From contig RXJA01000093.1 in NCBI GenBank assembly GCA_003963455.1, positions 49,571 through 113,570 on the forward strand: 64,000 nucleotides of DNA, written 5' to 3'. Positions within the stretch are counted from its first letter, which is position 1. Each line of letters begins with the position of its first letter. The notes beneath the pieces were generated by a model, which saw only the letters and a list, made by a program, of their open reading frames with translations, did no database searches and was not told the origin of the DNA. This DNA comes from Hyphomicrobiales bacterium (GTDB lineage Bacteria; Pseudomonadota; Alphaproteobacteria; Rhizobiales; Rhizobiaceae). Both the position numbers and the translations under genes were made by a program. Positions 44,056 to 52,348 of the stretch are shown piece by piece.

Positions 44056-45372
44056 ATGCCTGCCATCGAAGAGATCATCGCCGCGCGCGTCGAGGCAAAA
44101 GCCGATCGCATCGTCGAGACGCTGAGCGACCTCGTCGCCTTTCCGTCCATCGTGAAATCCAACCCCAAGGATGCCGGCCCCGGCGAACGTGACTGCCAAC
44201 TCTACCTGCAGAAGCGCCTCGATGCGCTCGGTTTCTCGACCGATCTTTGGGATCCGGACGGCCCGGCGCTCTACGAGAAGTATCAAGGACGCGCCGGCGC
44301 CAACAAAGGCCGGACCTTCGATGGCAGGCCCAATCTCGGTGGCGTCCTGAAGGGAACCGGCGGCGGCCGCTCCATCATGCTGACCGGCCATATCGACGTC
44401 GTGCCGCCGGGAGCGGCCGGACACTGGACAACCGATCCGTTCGGACCGGTTCTCAAGGACGGATTTCTGCACGGCCGCGGCACCGTCGACATGAAGGGCG
44501 GCGTCGCCTGCATGCTGATGGCGGTCGAAATCCTGAAGGAGCTGGGTATACGCCTGTCGGGCGACGTCGTATTCACGACGGTCGTCGACGAGGAGATCGG
44601 CGGCATGGGATCGCTCGCCATGGTCGATCGCGGCTTTCACGCCGATGCCGGGATCATGACCGAGCCGACGGCGAACAGGATCGCGCCGCTATGCCATGGC
44701 ATCCTGTGGGGCAAGGTCATCGTCGATGGCATCGGCGGACATGCGGAACTCACCCCGAATGCCTGGTATTCGAGCGGGCCGGTCGATGCGGTGCAACTGT
44801 GCCGGCAAATCCTGGACGGCATCGACATTCTCAACCGGCGCTGGATGTTCGACCCGCGGAAGAACCATCCCCTGATGGATCTGCCGAACCAGATCATCGT
44901 CACCCAGGTGAGTGCCGGCGAGCACCCCTCCTCGATGGCGGGGCGCGCCGAGATCATCATCGACGCACAGTATCTTCCGAGCGAGCATGACGAATTCAGG
45001 CTGGGCGGCAACGTCAAGCGCGAGATCGAGGAGCATATCGCCAATGTCTGCCAGGCAGACCCTTATCTGCGCCTGCACCCTGCCCGCGTCGAATGGATAC
45101 TTGATGCCGACTGCGCCGAAATCCCTTCTGACAATCCGTTCGTGAGTGTCTTCCAGGAAGCCGTGAAGGACGCCGATCTGTCGCCGGCGCTAAGCGGCTT
45201 CGGCGCGCATAGCGACATCGGCCTGCCCACCGGCCTCGGCAACACCCCGACGGTCAACTTCGGCCCCGGCGACCCGGCGCAGGCGCATCAGCCCAATGAA
45301 CGGGTCTCGGTACGCGACCTCATCGATTGCACGAAGGCGATAGCGATCACCGTGGAGAAATGGTGTCGCTAA
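44056..45372 (+). CDS. M20 family peptidase/deacylase (ArgE/DapE-like)
   Basis: A 438-residue M20 metallohydrolase with metal motifs LTGHIDVVPPG and GRGTVDMKGG and the catalytic EEIGG, ending in GFGAHSDIGLP. The group includes acetylornithine deacetylase and succinyl-diaminopimelate desuccinylase. It belongs to a different M20 branch from the ureidohydrolases at 15680 and 34628. GGAG lies 6 bases before the ATG at 44056. As last gene of the importer operon it may deacylate the imported compound, for example an N-acyl or amide conjugate. Confidence 0.87.
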   Translation: MPAIEEIIAARVEAKADRIVETLSDLVAFPSIVKSNPKDAGPGERDCQLYLQKRLDALGFSTDLWDPDGPALYEKYQGRAGANKGRTFDGRPNLGGVLKGTGGGRSIMLTGHIDVVPPGAAGHWTTDPFGPVLKDGFLHGRGTVDMKGGVACMLMAVEILKELGIRLSGDVVFTTVVDEEIGGMGSLAMVDRGFHADAGIMTEPTANRIAPLCHGILWGKVIVDGIGGHAELTPNAWYSSGPVDAVQLCRQILDGIDILNRRWMFDPRKNHPLMDLPNQIIVTQVSAGEHPSSMAGRAEIIIDAQYLPSEHDEFRLGGNVKREIEEHIANVCQADPYLRLHPARVEWILDADCAEIPSDNPFVSVFQEAVKDADLSPALSGFGAHSDIGLPTGLGNTPTVNFGPGDPAQAHQPNERVSVRDLIDCTKAIAITVEKWCR

Positions 45373-45418
45373 TGCATGTCGCCCAAAGTGACCTCGGTTT
45401 TGGGAAGACGACATGCAT
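45372..45418. repeat. Palindromic repeat, type A (ATGCATGTCG arms)
   Basis: ATGCATGTCG and CGACATGCAT are perfect 10-base arms around a middle containing CCCAAA and TTTTGGG. It starts on the stop codon of the M20 gene and is followed by an A-rich stretch. The internal plan (arm, CCnAAAgTG, CGGTTTTnGG, arm) is shared with the repeat at 61158, so both belong to one dispersed rhizobial family. It may also end transcription of the operon. Confidence 0.65.
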
Positions 45419-45430
45419 AAAAACAAAGAC

Positions 45431-45474
45431 TTAAAGCGCGTCGCATGGATCCGGTTCAACGCGACGCGCTTTAA
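45431..45474. repeat. Palindromic repeat, type B (TTAAAGCGCGTCGC arms)
   Basis: TTAAAGCGCGTCGC and its complement form perfect 14-base arms with a 16-base loop (ATGGATCCGGTTCAAC). It is directly followed by AATCCGGAGCATGATG, which looks like the left arm of the repeat seen complete at 61158. Together with 45372 it makes a composite repeat in the gap between the importer operon and the core genes. Confidence 0.65.
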
Positions 45475-45510
45475 TCCGGAGCATGATGCCGAAAGGTGTG
45501 AGGCGGCTCA

Positions 45511-46023
45511 TCACGGCGGATCGGTCTTGCAACTCGCGGCGAGCTGACCGACCGCCTCGGAGAGACCGGCGAGCTCGAAATCGGCCTCACCGCGCCCCGA
45601 CAACAGGCCGAAGCGCCACGACAAGGTCAACCGATTGGCCGAAACCAGCCGCTTGATGCCGTCGTCTCCGTCCCTGACCAGCGTTCTGCCGCGCGGGCCG
45701 ACCGACCAGCTTTCGTCGGTTCTGCCGCCGCCGTCGACAGCGACGGAGATGGTGATCTTGCGGCTGGCGGAGACGGCATCATTGAGCTGGAGCCATTCGC
45801 TCCAGCGCGGTTCCCCATCGGGCCGGCAAACCAGCGTCAGCACCGGACTGTAACCCAGGGCTCCGCCGCCGGTGATCAGCTTGTTGCTGGCATGGAGCGA
45901 TGCCGTGATCTGGCCGTCATTGCCGGAGCCGACACTCCAGTTGCCCAGATTCGGCTCGGCCCGCGCGACGCCGACCGCTGTGGCCAACAAGAGCGCCGCG
46001 GCAACGACCACGTCTCTCATCAT
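45511..46023 (-). CDS. Secreted protein of unknown function
   Basis: A 170-residue protein with a signal peptide (MMRDVVVAAALLLATAVGVA, cleavage after ARA). The mature part has one cysteine in LVCRPDG and another near the end (ASCKTDPP), which could form a disulfide, and a mostly beta-type pattern. The overall form recalls small periplasmic proteins of the TagO type, but I cannot assign a family. Start 46023 places the signal peptide at the N-terminus; 46050 is an alternative. It stands alone between repeats and the tig terminator. Confidence 0.65.
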   Translation of the reverse strand: MMRDVVVAAALLLATAVGVARAEPNLGNWSVGSGNDGQITASLHASNKLITGGGALGYSPVLTLVCRPDGEPRWSEWLQLNDAVSASRKITISVAVDGGGRTDESWSVGPRGRTLVRDGDDGIKRLVSANRLTLSWRFGLLSGRGEADFELAGLSEAVGQLAASCKTDPP

Positions 46024-46167
46024 GAACCCCAGCCTCACCGATGCCTCCAAACGCCCGCGAATGCGATGAAGCGCAGATAATGTTCAATGCCTGGTATCGC
46101 CAGCACCGGGCAATCAAGACAAGTTGTCTGTGTTGCCGCGCCGCCACAATGAACACCCCGCAACGAA

Positions 46168-46191
46168 AAAGGCCGCCCGAAGGCGGCCTTT
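46168..46191 (-). terminator. Rho-independent terminator of tig
   Basis: Perfect 10-base arms (AAAGGCCGCC and complement) close a loop that reads TTCG on the minus strand, the very stable UUCG tetraloop, and are followed by a T-run there. It lies 24 bases after the tig stop codon. Confidence 0.9.
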
Positions 46192-46214
46192 CGAAATCGC
46201 GGCATTGAAACCTG

Positions 46215-47729
46215 TTACTCGGCTTCCTTGGCGGCTTTCTTCTTCGGCGCGGCCTTCTTCTTTGGCTCTTCCGCCTCGTCGGCGGCTTCGGCCGCCTTTG
46301 CTTCACCCGTCTTTGGTTCGCTTGCCTTGGCTTCGGCCTTCTTCGAGGAAGCTTTCTTGGCCGGCTTCGCCTTGGTCGCGGCCTCGGCCTCCTCGTCGTC
46401 GGCCATCAGCTCATCCTTGCCGACCTTGACGTCATTGACCGAAATCTGGCCGAGCAGATAGTCGACGACCTTCTCTTCGAACATCGGAGCGCGCAGAGCG
46501 TTGATGGCTTCCGGGTTGCTGCGATAATATTCGAAGGCTTCCTGCTGCTGGTTGGCCGGGAAGCGGCGCACCTGCTCGAACAGGCCGCGCTGCAGTTCCT
46601 CGTCCGACACGGTGACGCCGGCCTTCTCGCCGATCTCGGCGAGCACCAGGCCGAGACGCACGCGGCGCTCGGCAAGGCGCATATATTCGGCACGCGCCTC
46701 TTCTTCGGTCGTCTCCTCGTCGGCGAAAGTGCGGCCGGCGGCTTCGAGGTCGCGGTTGACCTGAGCCCAGATGTTGTTGAACTCGGCCTCGATGAGCTTG
46801 GACGGCGCCTCGAACGAATAGGACGCGTCGAGCTGGTCGAGCAACTGGCGCTTGACCTTCTGGCGGGTCATCGAGCCGAACTGGTTCTCGATCTGGCCGC
46901 GCACGATCTCGCGCAGGCGATCCAACGATTCCAGGCCGAGATTCTTGGCCGTCTCGTCATTGACCTCGAGCGCGCCGGGGGCCGACACTTCCTTAACGGT
47001 GACGTCGAAGGTGGCTTCCTTGCCGGCCAGATGCGCCGCCTGGTAGTTTTCGGGGAACGTGACGGTGACCTGCTTCTCGTCGCCGGCCTTGGTGCCGATC
47101 AACTGGTCCTCGAAGCCCGGGATGAACTCCTTGGAGCCAAGCACCAGCGGCTGGTCGGTGCCGGCGCCGCCGGCAAAGGCCTCGCCGTCGATCTTGCCGA
47201 CATAGTCGATGCTCACGCGGTCGCCCTCGGCGGCCTTGCCGGTCTTGGGTTCATAGCTGCGCGCCGATTCGGCAACGCGCTTGACCTGATCCTCGACCTC
47301 CGATTCCGGCACGTCATAGACCTGACGCGTCACCTTGATGTCGGAAAAATCCTTGATCTCGATCGCCGGAATGACCTCGTAGTTGAGGCTGAATTCGAAG
47401 TCGGCGCCGCCGGCAAGGATCTTCTCGGCCTCCTTCTCGTCCTCGGTCATGATCACTTCGGGCTGCATGGCGGCCTTTTCGCCGCGCCCCGAGATGATCG
47501 AACGGGTCGAGTCGTTGAGGATCTCGTTGACGACCTCGGCCATGAACGACTTGCCGTACATCTTGCGCAGATGCTGCACCGGCACCTTGCCCGGGCGGAA
47601 GCCGTTGATGCGCACCTTGTCGCGGGCATCGGTCAGCCGCGCCATCAGCTTGGCTTCCATGTCACCGGCCGGCACGGTGATCTTGATCTCGCGCTTGAGA
47701 CCGGAGTTGAGCGTTTCGGTGACCTGCAT
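46215..47729 (-). CDS. tig: Trigger factor, ribosome-associated chaperone and prolyl isomerase
   Basis: A 504-residue trigger factor. The N-terminal ribosome-binding domain has [14 protein letters not shown] sequence (here [19 protein letters not shown]). The FKBP-like domain is at about 155-250 ([20 protein letters not shown]) and the C-terminal chaperone arms follow. It is longer than the 432-residue E. coli protein because of an Ala/Lys/Glu-rich tail of about 60 residues ([20 protein letters not shown]), common in rhizobial homologues. It binds at the ribosome exit tunnel and helps nascent proteins fold. It stands as a single gene. Confidence 0.97.
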   Translation of the reverse strand: MQVTETLNSGLKREIKITVPAGDMEAKLMARLTDARDKVRINGFRPGKVPVQHLRKMYGKSFMAEVVNEILNDSTRSIISGRGEKAAMQPEVIMTEDEKEAEKILAGGADFEFSLNYEVIPAIEIKDFSDIKVTRQVYDVPESEVEDQVKRVAESARSYEPKTGKAAEGDRVSIDYVGKIDGEAFAGGAGTDQPLVLGSKEFIPGFEDQLIGTKAGDEKQVTVTFPENYQAAHLAGKEATFDVTVKEVSAPGALEVNDETAKNLGLESLDRLREIVRGQIENQFGSMTRQKVKRQLLDQLDASYSFEAPSKLIEAEFNNIWAQVNRDLEAAGRTFADEETTEEEARAEYMRLAERRVRLGLVLAEIGEKAGVTVSDEELQRGLFEQVRRFPANQQQEAFEYYRSNPEAINALRAPMFEEKVVDYLLGQISVNDVKVGKDELMADDEEAEAATKAKPAKKASSKKAEAKASEPKTGEAKAAEAADEAEEPKKKAAPKKKAAKEAE

Positions 47730-47761
47730 CCTAGAACCTTTGTTTTAACAATGAGACTGCC

Positions 47762-47779
47762 AAACGGTCCTAGCCGTTT
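47762..47779 (-). other. Hairpin in the tig leader
   Basis: AAACGG and CCGTTT arms with a TCCTAG loop lie 33 bases upstream of the tig start. The remaining 290 bases of this gap (47730-48071) hold the tig promoter region, where I see no convincing boxes, and the tRNA promoter. Confidence 0.4.
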
Positions 47780-48034
47780 ACAGCCTGCCGGTATGATGTT
47801 GCCGGAAATGGCTTTTGGTACGGAACCTGGCGATTTGACCGCTAATGCGGTTCAACCTCTCCTGAACTGCGCCTTGCCAGATGCGAATAAGTCTTTGTTT
47901 TACCTGTAACTTTTCACATCTTGCAGAAGCGGAAATTCACGTTCCGTCACATTCGACACGCCTTTTGTCACAGGCTAGGCTAATTTTCAACTATCTTCGC
48001 GCCTAGCCGGATAAGCATGACTTGGGCCCCGACA

Positions 48035-48063
48035 TTGACAGAATGATGGCTACATGGGATTGC
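48035..48063 (+). promoter_or_regulatory. Candidate promoter of tRNA-Leu
   Basis: A perfect TTGACA at 48035-48040 is followed 17 bases later by a poor -10 box just before the tRNA. Position relative to the mature 5' end at 48072 is right for a tRNA promoter. Confidence 0.4.
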
Positions 48064-48071
48064 CGGGGAAC

Positions 48072-48156
48072 GCGGATGTGGCGGAATTGGTAGACGCCCT
48101 GGATTTAGGTTCCAGTGCCGAAAGGCGTGGGGGTTCGAGTCCCTTCATCCGCACCA
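48072..48156 (+). tRNA. tRNA-Leu (anticodon UAG)
   Basis: An 85-base cloverleaf. Acceptor GCGGATG pairs with CATCCGC, anticodon stem CTGGA/TCCAG encloses loop TTTAGGT giving anticodon TAG, the long variable arm TGCCGAAAGGCGT is the class II arm of leucine tRNAs, the T arm has GGTTCGAGTCC, and CCA is encoded. It reads CUA and, with wobble, other CUN codons. Confidence 0.97.
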
Positions 48157-48215
48157 CCCTACGCTCTGGCGAGCTTCGGGTGGCGAGCCACTTGGAGCTC
48201 GCTAGAGCGTAGGGT
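48156..48215. repeat. Long inverted repeat starting at the tRNA 3' end
   Basis: ACCCTACGCTCT and its exact complement AGAGCGTAGGGT form outer arms; the stem continues with GCGAGCT/AGCTCGC after one G-T pair, about 20 paired bases. The first A of the left arm is the last base of the tRNA CCA. It could help 3' maturation, end transcription, or be a dispersed palindromic element placed next to the tRNA. Confidence 0.65.
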
Positions 48216-48243
48216 GTCCTCCGAAGCCTTGGCGAAGGAGGAC
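48216..48243. repeat. Short hairpin repeat
   Basis: GTCCTCC and GGAGGAC are perfect arms around GAAGCCTTGGCGAA. It directly follows the longer inverted repeat at 48156. I recall similar hairpins as common dispersed elements in Mesorhizobium-like genomes. Confidence 0.5.
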
Positions 48244-48270
48244 CGGCGCTGTCAGCGTTGAGCCAAGGCA

Positions 48271-48852
48271 CTAATAAAGCGGCTCCTCGAACAGCGTCTT
48301 GTCGCCGTCCATCAGCGCCTTGATCTGTGCCGTGCCGTCGGATGCGAGCGCAAGCTTGATGCCGAACGGCCGCACGCGAATGTCGTCCTGGATCGCCACG
48401 CCCTCGCCTTCCGGCAGGTAGAAGCGGTCGATCCCATAGTCCGGCGCGATCGTCGCGTCTGTATCACGAAGGCCCCAGCCCTCCACGACATGGCCGGCAA
48501 TGTCCGCTTCGCCCTCGCCTGCCGGTGACGGCGCCCGGCCGAACCATGCCGCAGTCGGCTGCCAATAACCGTCGGCGCCCTTCTTCAGCCGGACCACGAT
48601 CGATGTGTCGTCGCTGGAGAGCTTGCCTTGCGGAATGTTGGCGATCAATTTCACCGGAATGCGCGAAATGTTGTTGTTGAGCGAGATGTAGTCGCCGCGC
48701 AGGAGATCGCGCGGATCGACGGGTTGGACTTTCAACAGCACTTCCTTGCCGTTGCGCAGGATCGCCGCGCGGCCGGCGATGATCCAGCCGAGAAAGCCGA
48801 TCTGGACAAGCGCCAGCACCAGCGCGGAGATAATCAGTTTCTTGCCGGTCAT
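48271..48852 (-). CDS. GDYXXLXY domain membrane-anchored protein
   Basis: A 193-residue protein with one N-terminal membrane segment (LIISALVLALVQIGFLGWII) and a periplasmic domain that carries the family sequence DPRDLLRGDYISLNNNISRI. Function unknown. It overlaps the DUF2157 gene upstream by 4 bases, and the two families are found side by side in many bacteria, so they probably act as a complex in the membrane. Confidence 0.85.
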   Translation of the reverse strand: MTGKKLIISALVLALVQIGFLGWIIAGRAAILRNGKEVLLKVQPVDPRDLLRGDYISLNNNISRIPVKLIANIPQGKLSSDDTSIVVRLKKGADGYWQPTAAWFGRAPSPAGEGEADIAGHVVEGWGLRDTDATIAPDYGIDRFYLPEGEGVAIQDDIRVRPFGIKLALASDGTAQIKALMDGDKTLFEEPLY

Positions 48853-49967
48853 GCTGTTGCTCCTGTTCCGGCAGGGGCTTTCATGCGCTTCTCGATGCGG
48901 ATGATGACCAGCGCCAGTATGCCGAGAAGCACCGCCGCCGCGAGGAAGAAGGCGGCCGTATCCAGCATCGACCTCAAGGTGACGCTGTAGATGATGGCGA
49001 GCTCGAAGGCGAAGCCGGTATAGGCCAGCCAGCGCAAGCCCCTGCTCTCGCGGCCCGCCAGCATGATTGCCGCCACGATACTGGCCAGCGCTACGATCGA
49101 AGCGACGGCAAATCCGCTGTTGTATGTGCTTTCATCCGCCAGCTCGAACTGGATGATCGCCATGCCGGTGAGGAAGCCGAGCAAGGCGTGCAAGGGCAGC
49201 CGTCCGCCGAGCTGGAGGATCCTGTCGATCGGATCGCCCGCAAAGACCGAAGCGGCAAAGAGCAGCGCTGAGGCGATGGCCAGCGACATGGCCACCGGCA
49301 GCGTCTCGCGGTCCGTGGCCAGCAGAACCAGATAGAGAATGACCGACAAAATGACGAGGTGGCGCGCGGCCCGGCTGCGCGTCCAGAACGAGATGGAGAA
49401 CAAGACAATCGCCACGACGATGAAGAGATGCGGAGTTTCTGCGCGCCAGTAGAAGCCGAACCCCTTGAGGACCAGCCAGGCGTCGGCAATGCCGACCGCC
49501 GCGACCGTCAGCGGGCTTGAACGCAGCGCGACCGCCGCCAGCGCCGTGCCGGCGCACCATGTCACCAGCGCCGAGGCCTCGTCGCCCGAAAGGTGGTACA
49601 TCTGTCCGATCAGCGCGATCGATCCGCCAAAGGCCGCCGCGGCAACGATCCACAGCGCCTCGCCGATCGCGGCATGGTCACGCGTCTTCAGCACCGCGCC
49701 GCCGACATAGCCGCCGAGGATGACGGCAAAAAGCGCCGCCACGCGCAAGAGGCGCGGGAAGGCCTCCCAATTGGCGGCGACGAAGATCAGGATCGCGGCG
49801 CCGAACAAAAGCGCCGCCATCATTGCCAGGATCGAGCCGAAGCTCAGCGACGCGTGTTCATTGGCGGCGACGTCGCGCGTCAGCGCCTCCGCCGTGGCGG
49901 GATCGATCAGCCCGGTCTCCCGCCAGCGGGCGATATCCGCCCTCACCCGTGTGGCGTAGCCCGCCAT
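48849..49967 (-). CDS. DUF2157 polytopic membrane protein
   Basis: A 372-residue protein with a short cytoplasmic N-terminus (ARWRETGLIDPATAEALTRD) and about 10-11 membrane segments, the DUF2157 plan. LLFGAAILIFVAANWEAFPR is typical of the first hairpin. Function unknown. It is coupled by a 4-base overlap to the GDYXXLXY partner. Confidence 0.85.
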   Translation of the reverse strand: MAGYATRVRADIARWRETGLIDPATAEALTRDVAANEHASLSFGSILAMMAALLFGAAILIFVAANWEAFPRLLRVAALFAVILGGYVGGAVLKTRDHAAIGEALWIVAAAAFGGSIALIGQMYHLSGDEASALVTWCAGTALAAVALRSSPLTVAAVGIADAWLVLKGFGFYWRAETPHLFIVVAIVLFSISFWTRSRAARHLVILSVILYLVLLATDRETLPVAMSLAIASALLFAASVFAGDPIDRILQLGGRLPLHALLGFLTGMAIIQFELADESTYNSGFAVASIVALASIVAAIMLAGRESRGLRWLAYTGFAFELAIIYSVTLRSMLDTAAFFLAAAVLLGILALVIIRIEKRMKAPAGTGATA

Positions 49968-50201
49968 GCATTTCCCCCAAGCCTGACCAATTCCTTAGTC
50001 GAAACAGCCAAACCGTTGACGCAGCGGCATTTTTCGATTCGGCCCTCTTTGTGACGCAGGCGTGAATGGCCGTTAATGTTGCATTGCACAATTTGCATTG
50101 CTGCCATGCGCCAACGGCACTTTTAAACCGATATGATCCCACCTATTTTCTGTTCGTACACAAACGGAATGATCCGAACTAAAGACGAAACGAGAACTAC
50201 C

Positions 50202-50342
50202 ATGAACCTGATCCGCAACTACCGCAACTGGCGCCGCTACCGGGAAACCGTTTCCGAGCTGAACCGCCTGTCGAACCGTGAACTGACCGACCTCGGCATC
50301 AGCCGCAGCGACATCCACTACGTCGCCCGCAAGGCGGTCTAA
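50202..50342 (+). CDS. DUF1127 small protein, copy 1
   Basis: A 46-residue DUF1127 protein: Arg-rich N-terminus (NLIRNYRNWRRYRETVSEL) and the family end LSNRELTDLGISRSDIHYVA. Small DUF1127 proteins in alphaproteobacteria bind RNA and influence sRNA or mRNA turnover and phosphate or stress responses. It begins a cistron pair with copy 2, 191 bases downstream, which is followed by the CCUCCUCCC hairpin array. This is the layout of the ccaF1-CcsR locus of Rhodobacter. Confidence 0.9.
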   Translation: MNLIRNYRNWRRYRETVSELNRLSNRELTDLGISRSDIHYVARKAV

Positions 50343-50347
50343 TCCGC

Positions 50348-50369
50348 TTCGGACCGCAAATGGTCCGAG
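50348..50369 (+). other. Hairpin between the two DUF1127 genes
   Basis: TTCGGACC and GGTCCGAG pair through 8 positions (one G-T) around GCAAAT. It may separate or stabilise the two small cistrons. Confidence 0.5.
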
Positions 50370-50392
50370 CCAGTTTTGAAGAGAGTAAGACA

Positions 50393-50533
50393 ATGAACCT
50401 GATCCGTAGCTACCGTAACTGGCGCGTTTATCGCGAGACGGTTTCCGAGCTGGGTCGGCTTTCCAACCGTCAGCTCCATGATCTCGGCATCGTCCGTGAC
50501 CAGATCAAGATGGTCGCCCGCAAGGCGATCTAA
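50393..50533 (+). CDS. DUF1127 small protein, copy 2
   Basis: A 46-residue DUF1127 protein, the same length as copy 1 and identical in many positions (NLIRSYRNWRVYRETVSELG, LSNRQLHDLGIVRDQIKMVA). GAAGAGAG precedes the ATG by about 8 bases. It is a tandem duplicate. The stop codon is 15 bases from the first CCUCCUCCC hairpin, so the sRNA region is probably processed from the same transcript. Confidence 0.9.
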   Translation: MNLIRSYRNWRVYRETVSELGRLSNRQLHDLGIVRDQIKMVARKAI

Positions 50534-50536
50534 GTA

Positions 50537-50660
50537 AGGAATTTCGCCAGGGTCGACCTCCTCCCCGACCCTGACGGATACGGTCAACCTTCACCTCCTC
50601 CCGAGGGTTGGCCACTGAAACGGCGCCCGCCGGACCTCCTCCCCCGGCGGGCGTTGTTCA
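50537..50660 (+). ncRNA. CcsR/cuckoo-type sRNA unit 1, three CCUCCUCCC-loop hairpins
   Basis: Three stem-loops, each presenting the decamer ACCTCCTCCC in the loop: stem 50548-50555/50566-50573 (8 bp), stem 50582-50589/50606-50613 (8 bp) and stem 50624-50633/50644-50653 (10 bp, GC-rich). The loop contains the anti-Shine-Dalgarno sequence CCUCCU. RNAs of this type (CcsR in Rhodobacter, cuckoo RNAs in Rhizobiales) lie behind DUF1127 genes and are processed from that mRNA under stress. Confidence 0.85.
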
Positions 50661-50662
50661 GA

Positions 50663-50706
50663 AGCGAACGAAGTTCGTCTTCCAAGCGAACGTAGTTCGT
50701 CTTCCA
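50663..50706. repeat. Two tandem 22-base repeats between the sRNA units
   Basis: AGCGAACGAAGTTCGTCTTCCA at 50663 and the same sequence with one change (T at position 9) at 50685. Each contains a small palindrome CGAAC/GTTCG. They join the two sRNA units and may be processing sites. Confidence 0.75.
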
Positions 50707-50732
50707 GGGGTTTCGCCCCCTCTAAAAAGCGA

Positions 50733-50860
50733 AAGGAATTTCGTCAAAGCCGACCTCCTCCCCGGCGATGACGAATTAGGTCGATCTTCACCTCCTCCCG
50801 AGGATCGACCCCCAAAACGACACCCGCCGGACCTCCTCCCCCGGCGGGTGTTGTTGTTTT
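50733..50860 (+). ncRNA. CcsR/cuckoo-type sRNA unit 2 with terminator
   Basis: Every element of unit 1 recurs exactly 197 bases later: loops ACCTCCTCCC at 50753, 50790 and 50831. Stems are GCCG/CGGC extended by TCGTCA/TGACGA, GGTCGATC/GATCGACC, and CACCCGCCGG/CCGGCGGGTG. Stem sequences differ from unit 1 while base pairing is kept, showing that structure and loop are selected. The last stem is followed by TTGTTGTTTTTG and should terminate transcription. Confidence 0.85.
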
Positions 50861-50929
50861 TGGCGCCAGCTTCTCGCCGTCGCCGCCCGGCAATTGCAAT
50901 CGGGCCGCCAAGCGATTATTCCGGCGCTC

Positions 50930-52339
50930 ATGAGCAAAAATCCCGTACACGTCATCGGCGGCGGCCTCGCCGGCTCCGAAGCGGCATGGCAAATCGCCGA
51001 GGCCGGCGTTCCGGTCGTGCTGCATGAGATGCGCCCGGTGCGCGGCACCGACGCGCACAAGACCGATGGTCTGGCCGAGCTTGTCTGCTCGAACTCTTTC
51101 CGCTCCGACGATGCCCAGAGCAACGCGGTCGGCCTGCTGCATGCCGAAATGCGGCTGGCCGGCTCGCTGATCATGAGCGCCGGCGACGCCAACCAGGTTC
51201 CCGCCGGCGGCGCGCTGGCCGTCGACCGCGACCGGTTTTCCGACGCGGTCACCGCGAAGATCGAAGCGCATCCGCTGATCACCATCCAGCGCGAGGAAGT
51301 GCCTGGGCTCCCGCCAGCGGAGTGGGACCAGGCGATCATCGCCACCGGTCCTCTGACGGCGCCGTCGCTGGCGCAGTCGATCGCCGAGGCGACCGGCGCC
51401 GATGCGCTGGCCTTCTTCGACGCGATCGCGCCGATCGTGCATTTCGACACGATCGACATGAACACGGCCTGGTTCCAGTCGCGCTACGACAAGGTCGGCC
51501 CCGGCGGCACCGGCAAGGACTACATCAACTGCCCGATGGACAAGGAGCAGTATTTCGCCTTCGTCCAGGCGCTGCTCGACGGGCAGAAAACCGAATTCAA
51601 GCAGTGGGAAGGCACGCCTTATTTCGACGGCTGCCTGCCGATCGAGGTGATGGCCGAGCGCGGCGTCGAGACGCTGCGCTACGGCCCGATGAAGCCGATG
51701 GGCCTGACCAACGCCCACAATCCCTCGGTGAAAGCCTATGCGGTGGTGCAGCTCCGTCAGGACAATGCGCTCGGCACGCTCTACAACATGGTCGGTTTCC
51801 AGACCAAGCTGAAGCATGCTGAGCAGGTGCGCATCTTCCGCACCATTCCCGGGCTCGAAAACGCGGACTTCGCCCGCCTCGGCGGCCTCCACCGCAACAC
51901 CTACATCAACTCGCCGACGCTGCTCGACCCCTCTTTGCAGCTGAAATCGCGGCCTGGCCTGCGCTTTGCCGGCCAGATCACCGGTTGCGAAGGCTATGTC
52001 GAGAGCGCCGCGATCGGCCTGCTCGCCGGCCGCTTTGCCGCCGCCGAGCGGCTCGGCCGGGCGCCCGCGCTGCCGCCGGCGACCACCGCCTTCGGCGCGC
52101 TGCTCAATCACATCACCGGCGGGCACATCGTGTCGGACGATGAGCCCGGCAAACGCTCCTTCCAGCCGATGAACGTCAATTTCGGCCTTTTCCCGCCGGT
52201 CGAAGCGCCGAAGGCCGAAGGCAAGCGCCTGCGCGGCAAGGACAAGACCGTCGCCAAACGTCATGCGATCACGGCGAGAGCGCTGGCCGATTGCAGGGAT
52301 TGGCTGGGACTGCCGTCACAGGCGCAGGCTGCGGAATAA
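50930..52339 (+). CDS. trmFO: tRNA (uracil-54-C5)-methyltransferase, folate/FAD dependent
   Basis: A 469-residue TrmFO. The FAD motif [20 protein letters not shown] is at the N-terminus, followed by [16 protein letters not shown] and [20 protein letters not shown], signatures of the family, and [20 protein letters not shown] near the end. It makes 5-methyluridine at position 54 of tRNA using methylenetetrahydrofolate. The cysteine nucleophile region (NCPMDKEQY) is intact. ATG 50930 gives the normal length. It is tail to tail with the radical SAM gene, 9 bases apart. Confidence 0.96.
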   Translation: MSKNPVHVIGGGLAGSEAAWQIAEAGVPVVLHEMRPVRGTDAHKTDGLAELVCSNSFRSDDAQSNAVGLLHAEMRLAGSLIMSAGDANQVPAGGALAVDRDRFSDAVTAKIEAHPLITIQREEVPGLPPAEWDQAIIATGPLTAPSLAQSIAEATGADALAFFDAIAPIVHFDTIDMNTAWFQSRYDKVGPGGTGKDYINCPMDKEQYFAFVQALLDGQKTEFKQWEGTPYFDGCLPIEVMAERGVETLRYGPMKPMGLTNAHNPSVKAYAVVQLRQDNALGTLYNMVGFQTKLKHAEQVRIFRTIPGLENADFARLGGLHRNTYINSPTLLDPSLQLKSRPGLRFAGQITGCEGYVESAAIGLLAGRFAAAERLGRAPALPPATTAFGALLNHITGGHIVSDDEPGKRSFQPMNVNFGLFPPVEAPKAEGKRLRGKDKTVAKRHAITARALADCRDWLGLPSQAQAAE

Positions 52340-52348
52340 ACGCAGCGA

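Noticed and set aside
48072..48156. tRNA-Leu as attachment site of an integrated island
   Set aside because: No integrase gene and no second copy of the tRNA 3' end was found, and the genes on both sides are ordinary core genes.
50537..50860. Reading the hairpin array as a CRISPR array or a run of terminators
   Set aside because: Units are 197 bases long with structured, differing stems, no short regular repeats with unique spacers and no cas genes. Only the last hairpin has a convincing U tract.
50744..52264. Minus-strand open frame of about 500 codons antisense to trmFO
   Set aside because: Shadow frame; it would also run through the sRNA hairpins. trmFO on the plus strand is unambiguous.
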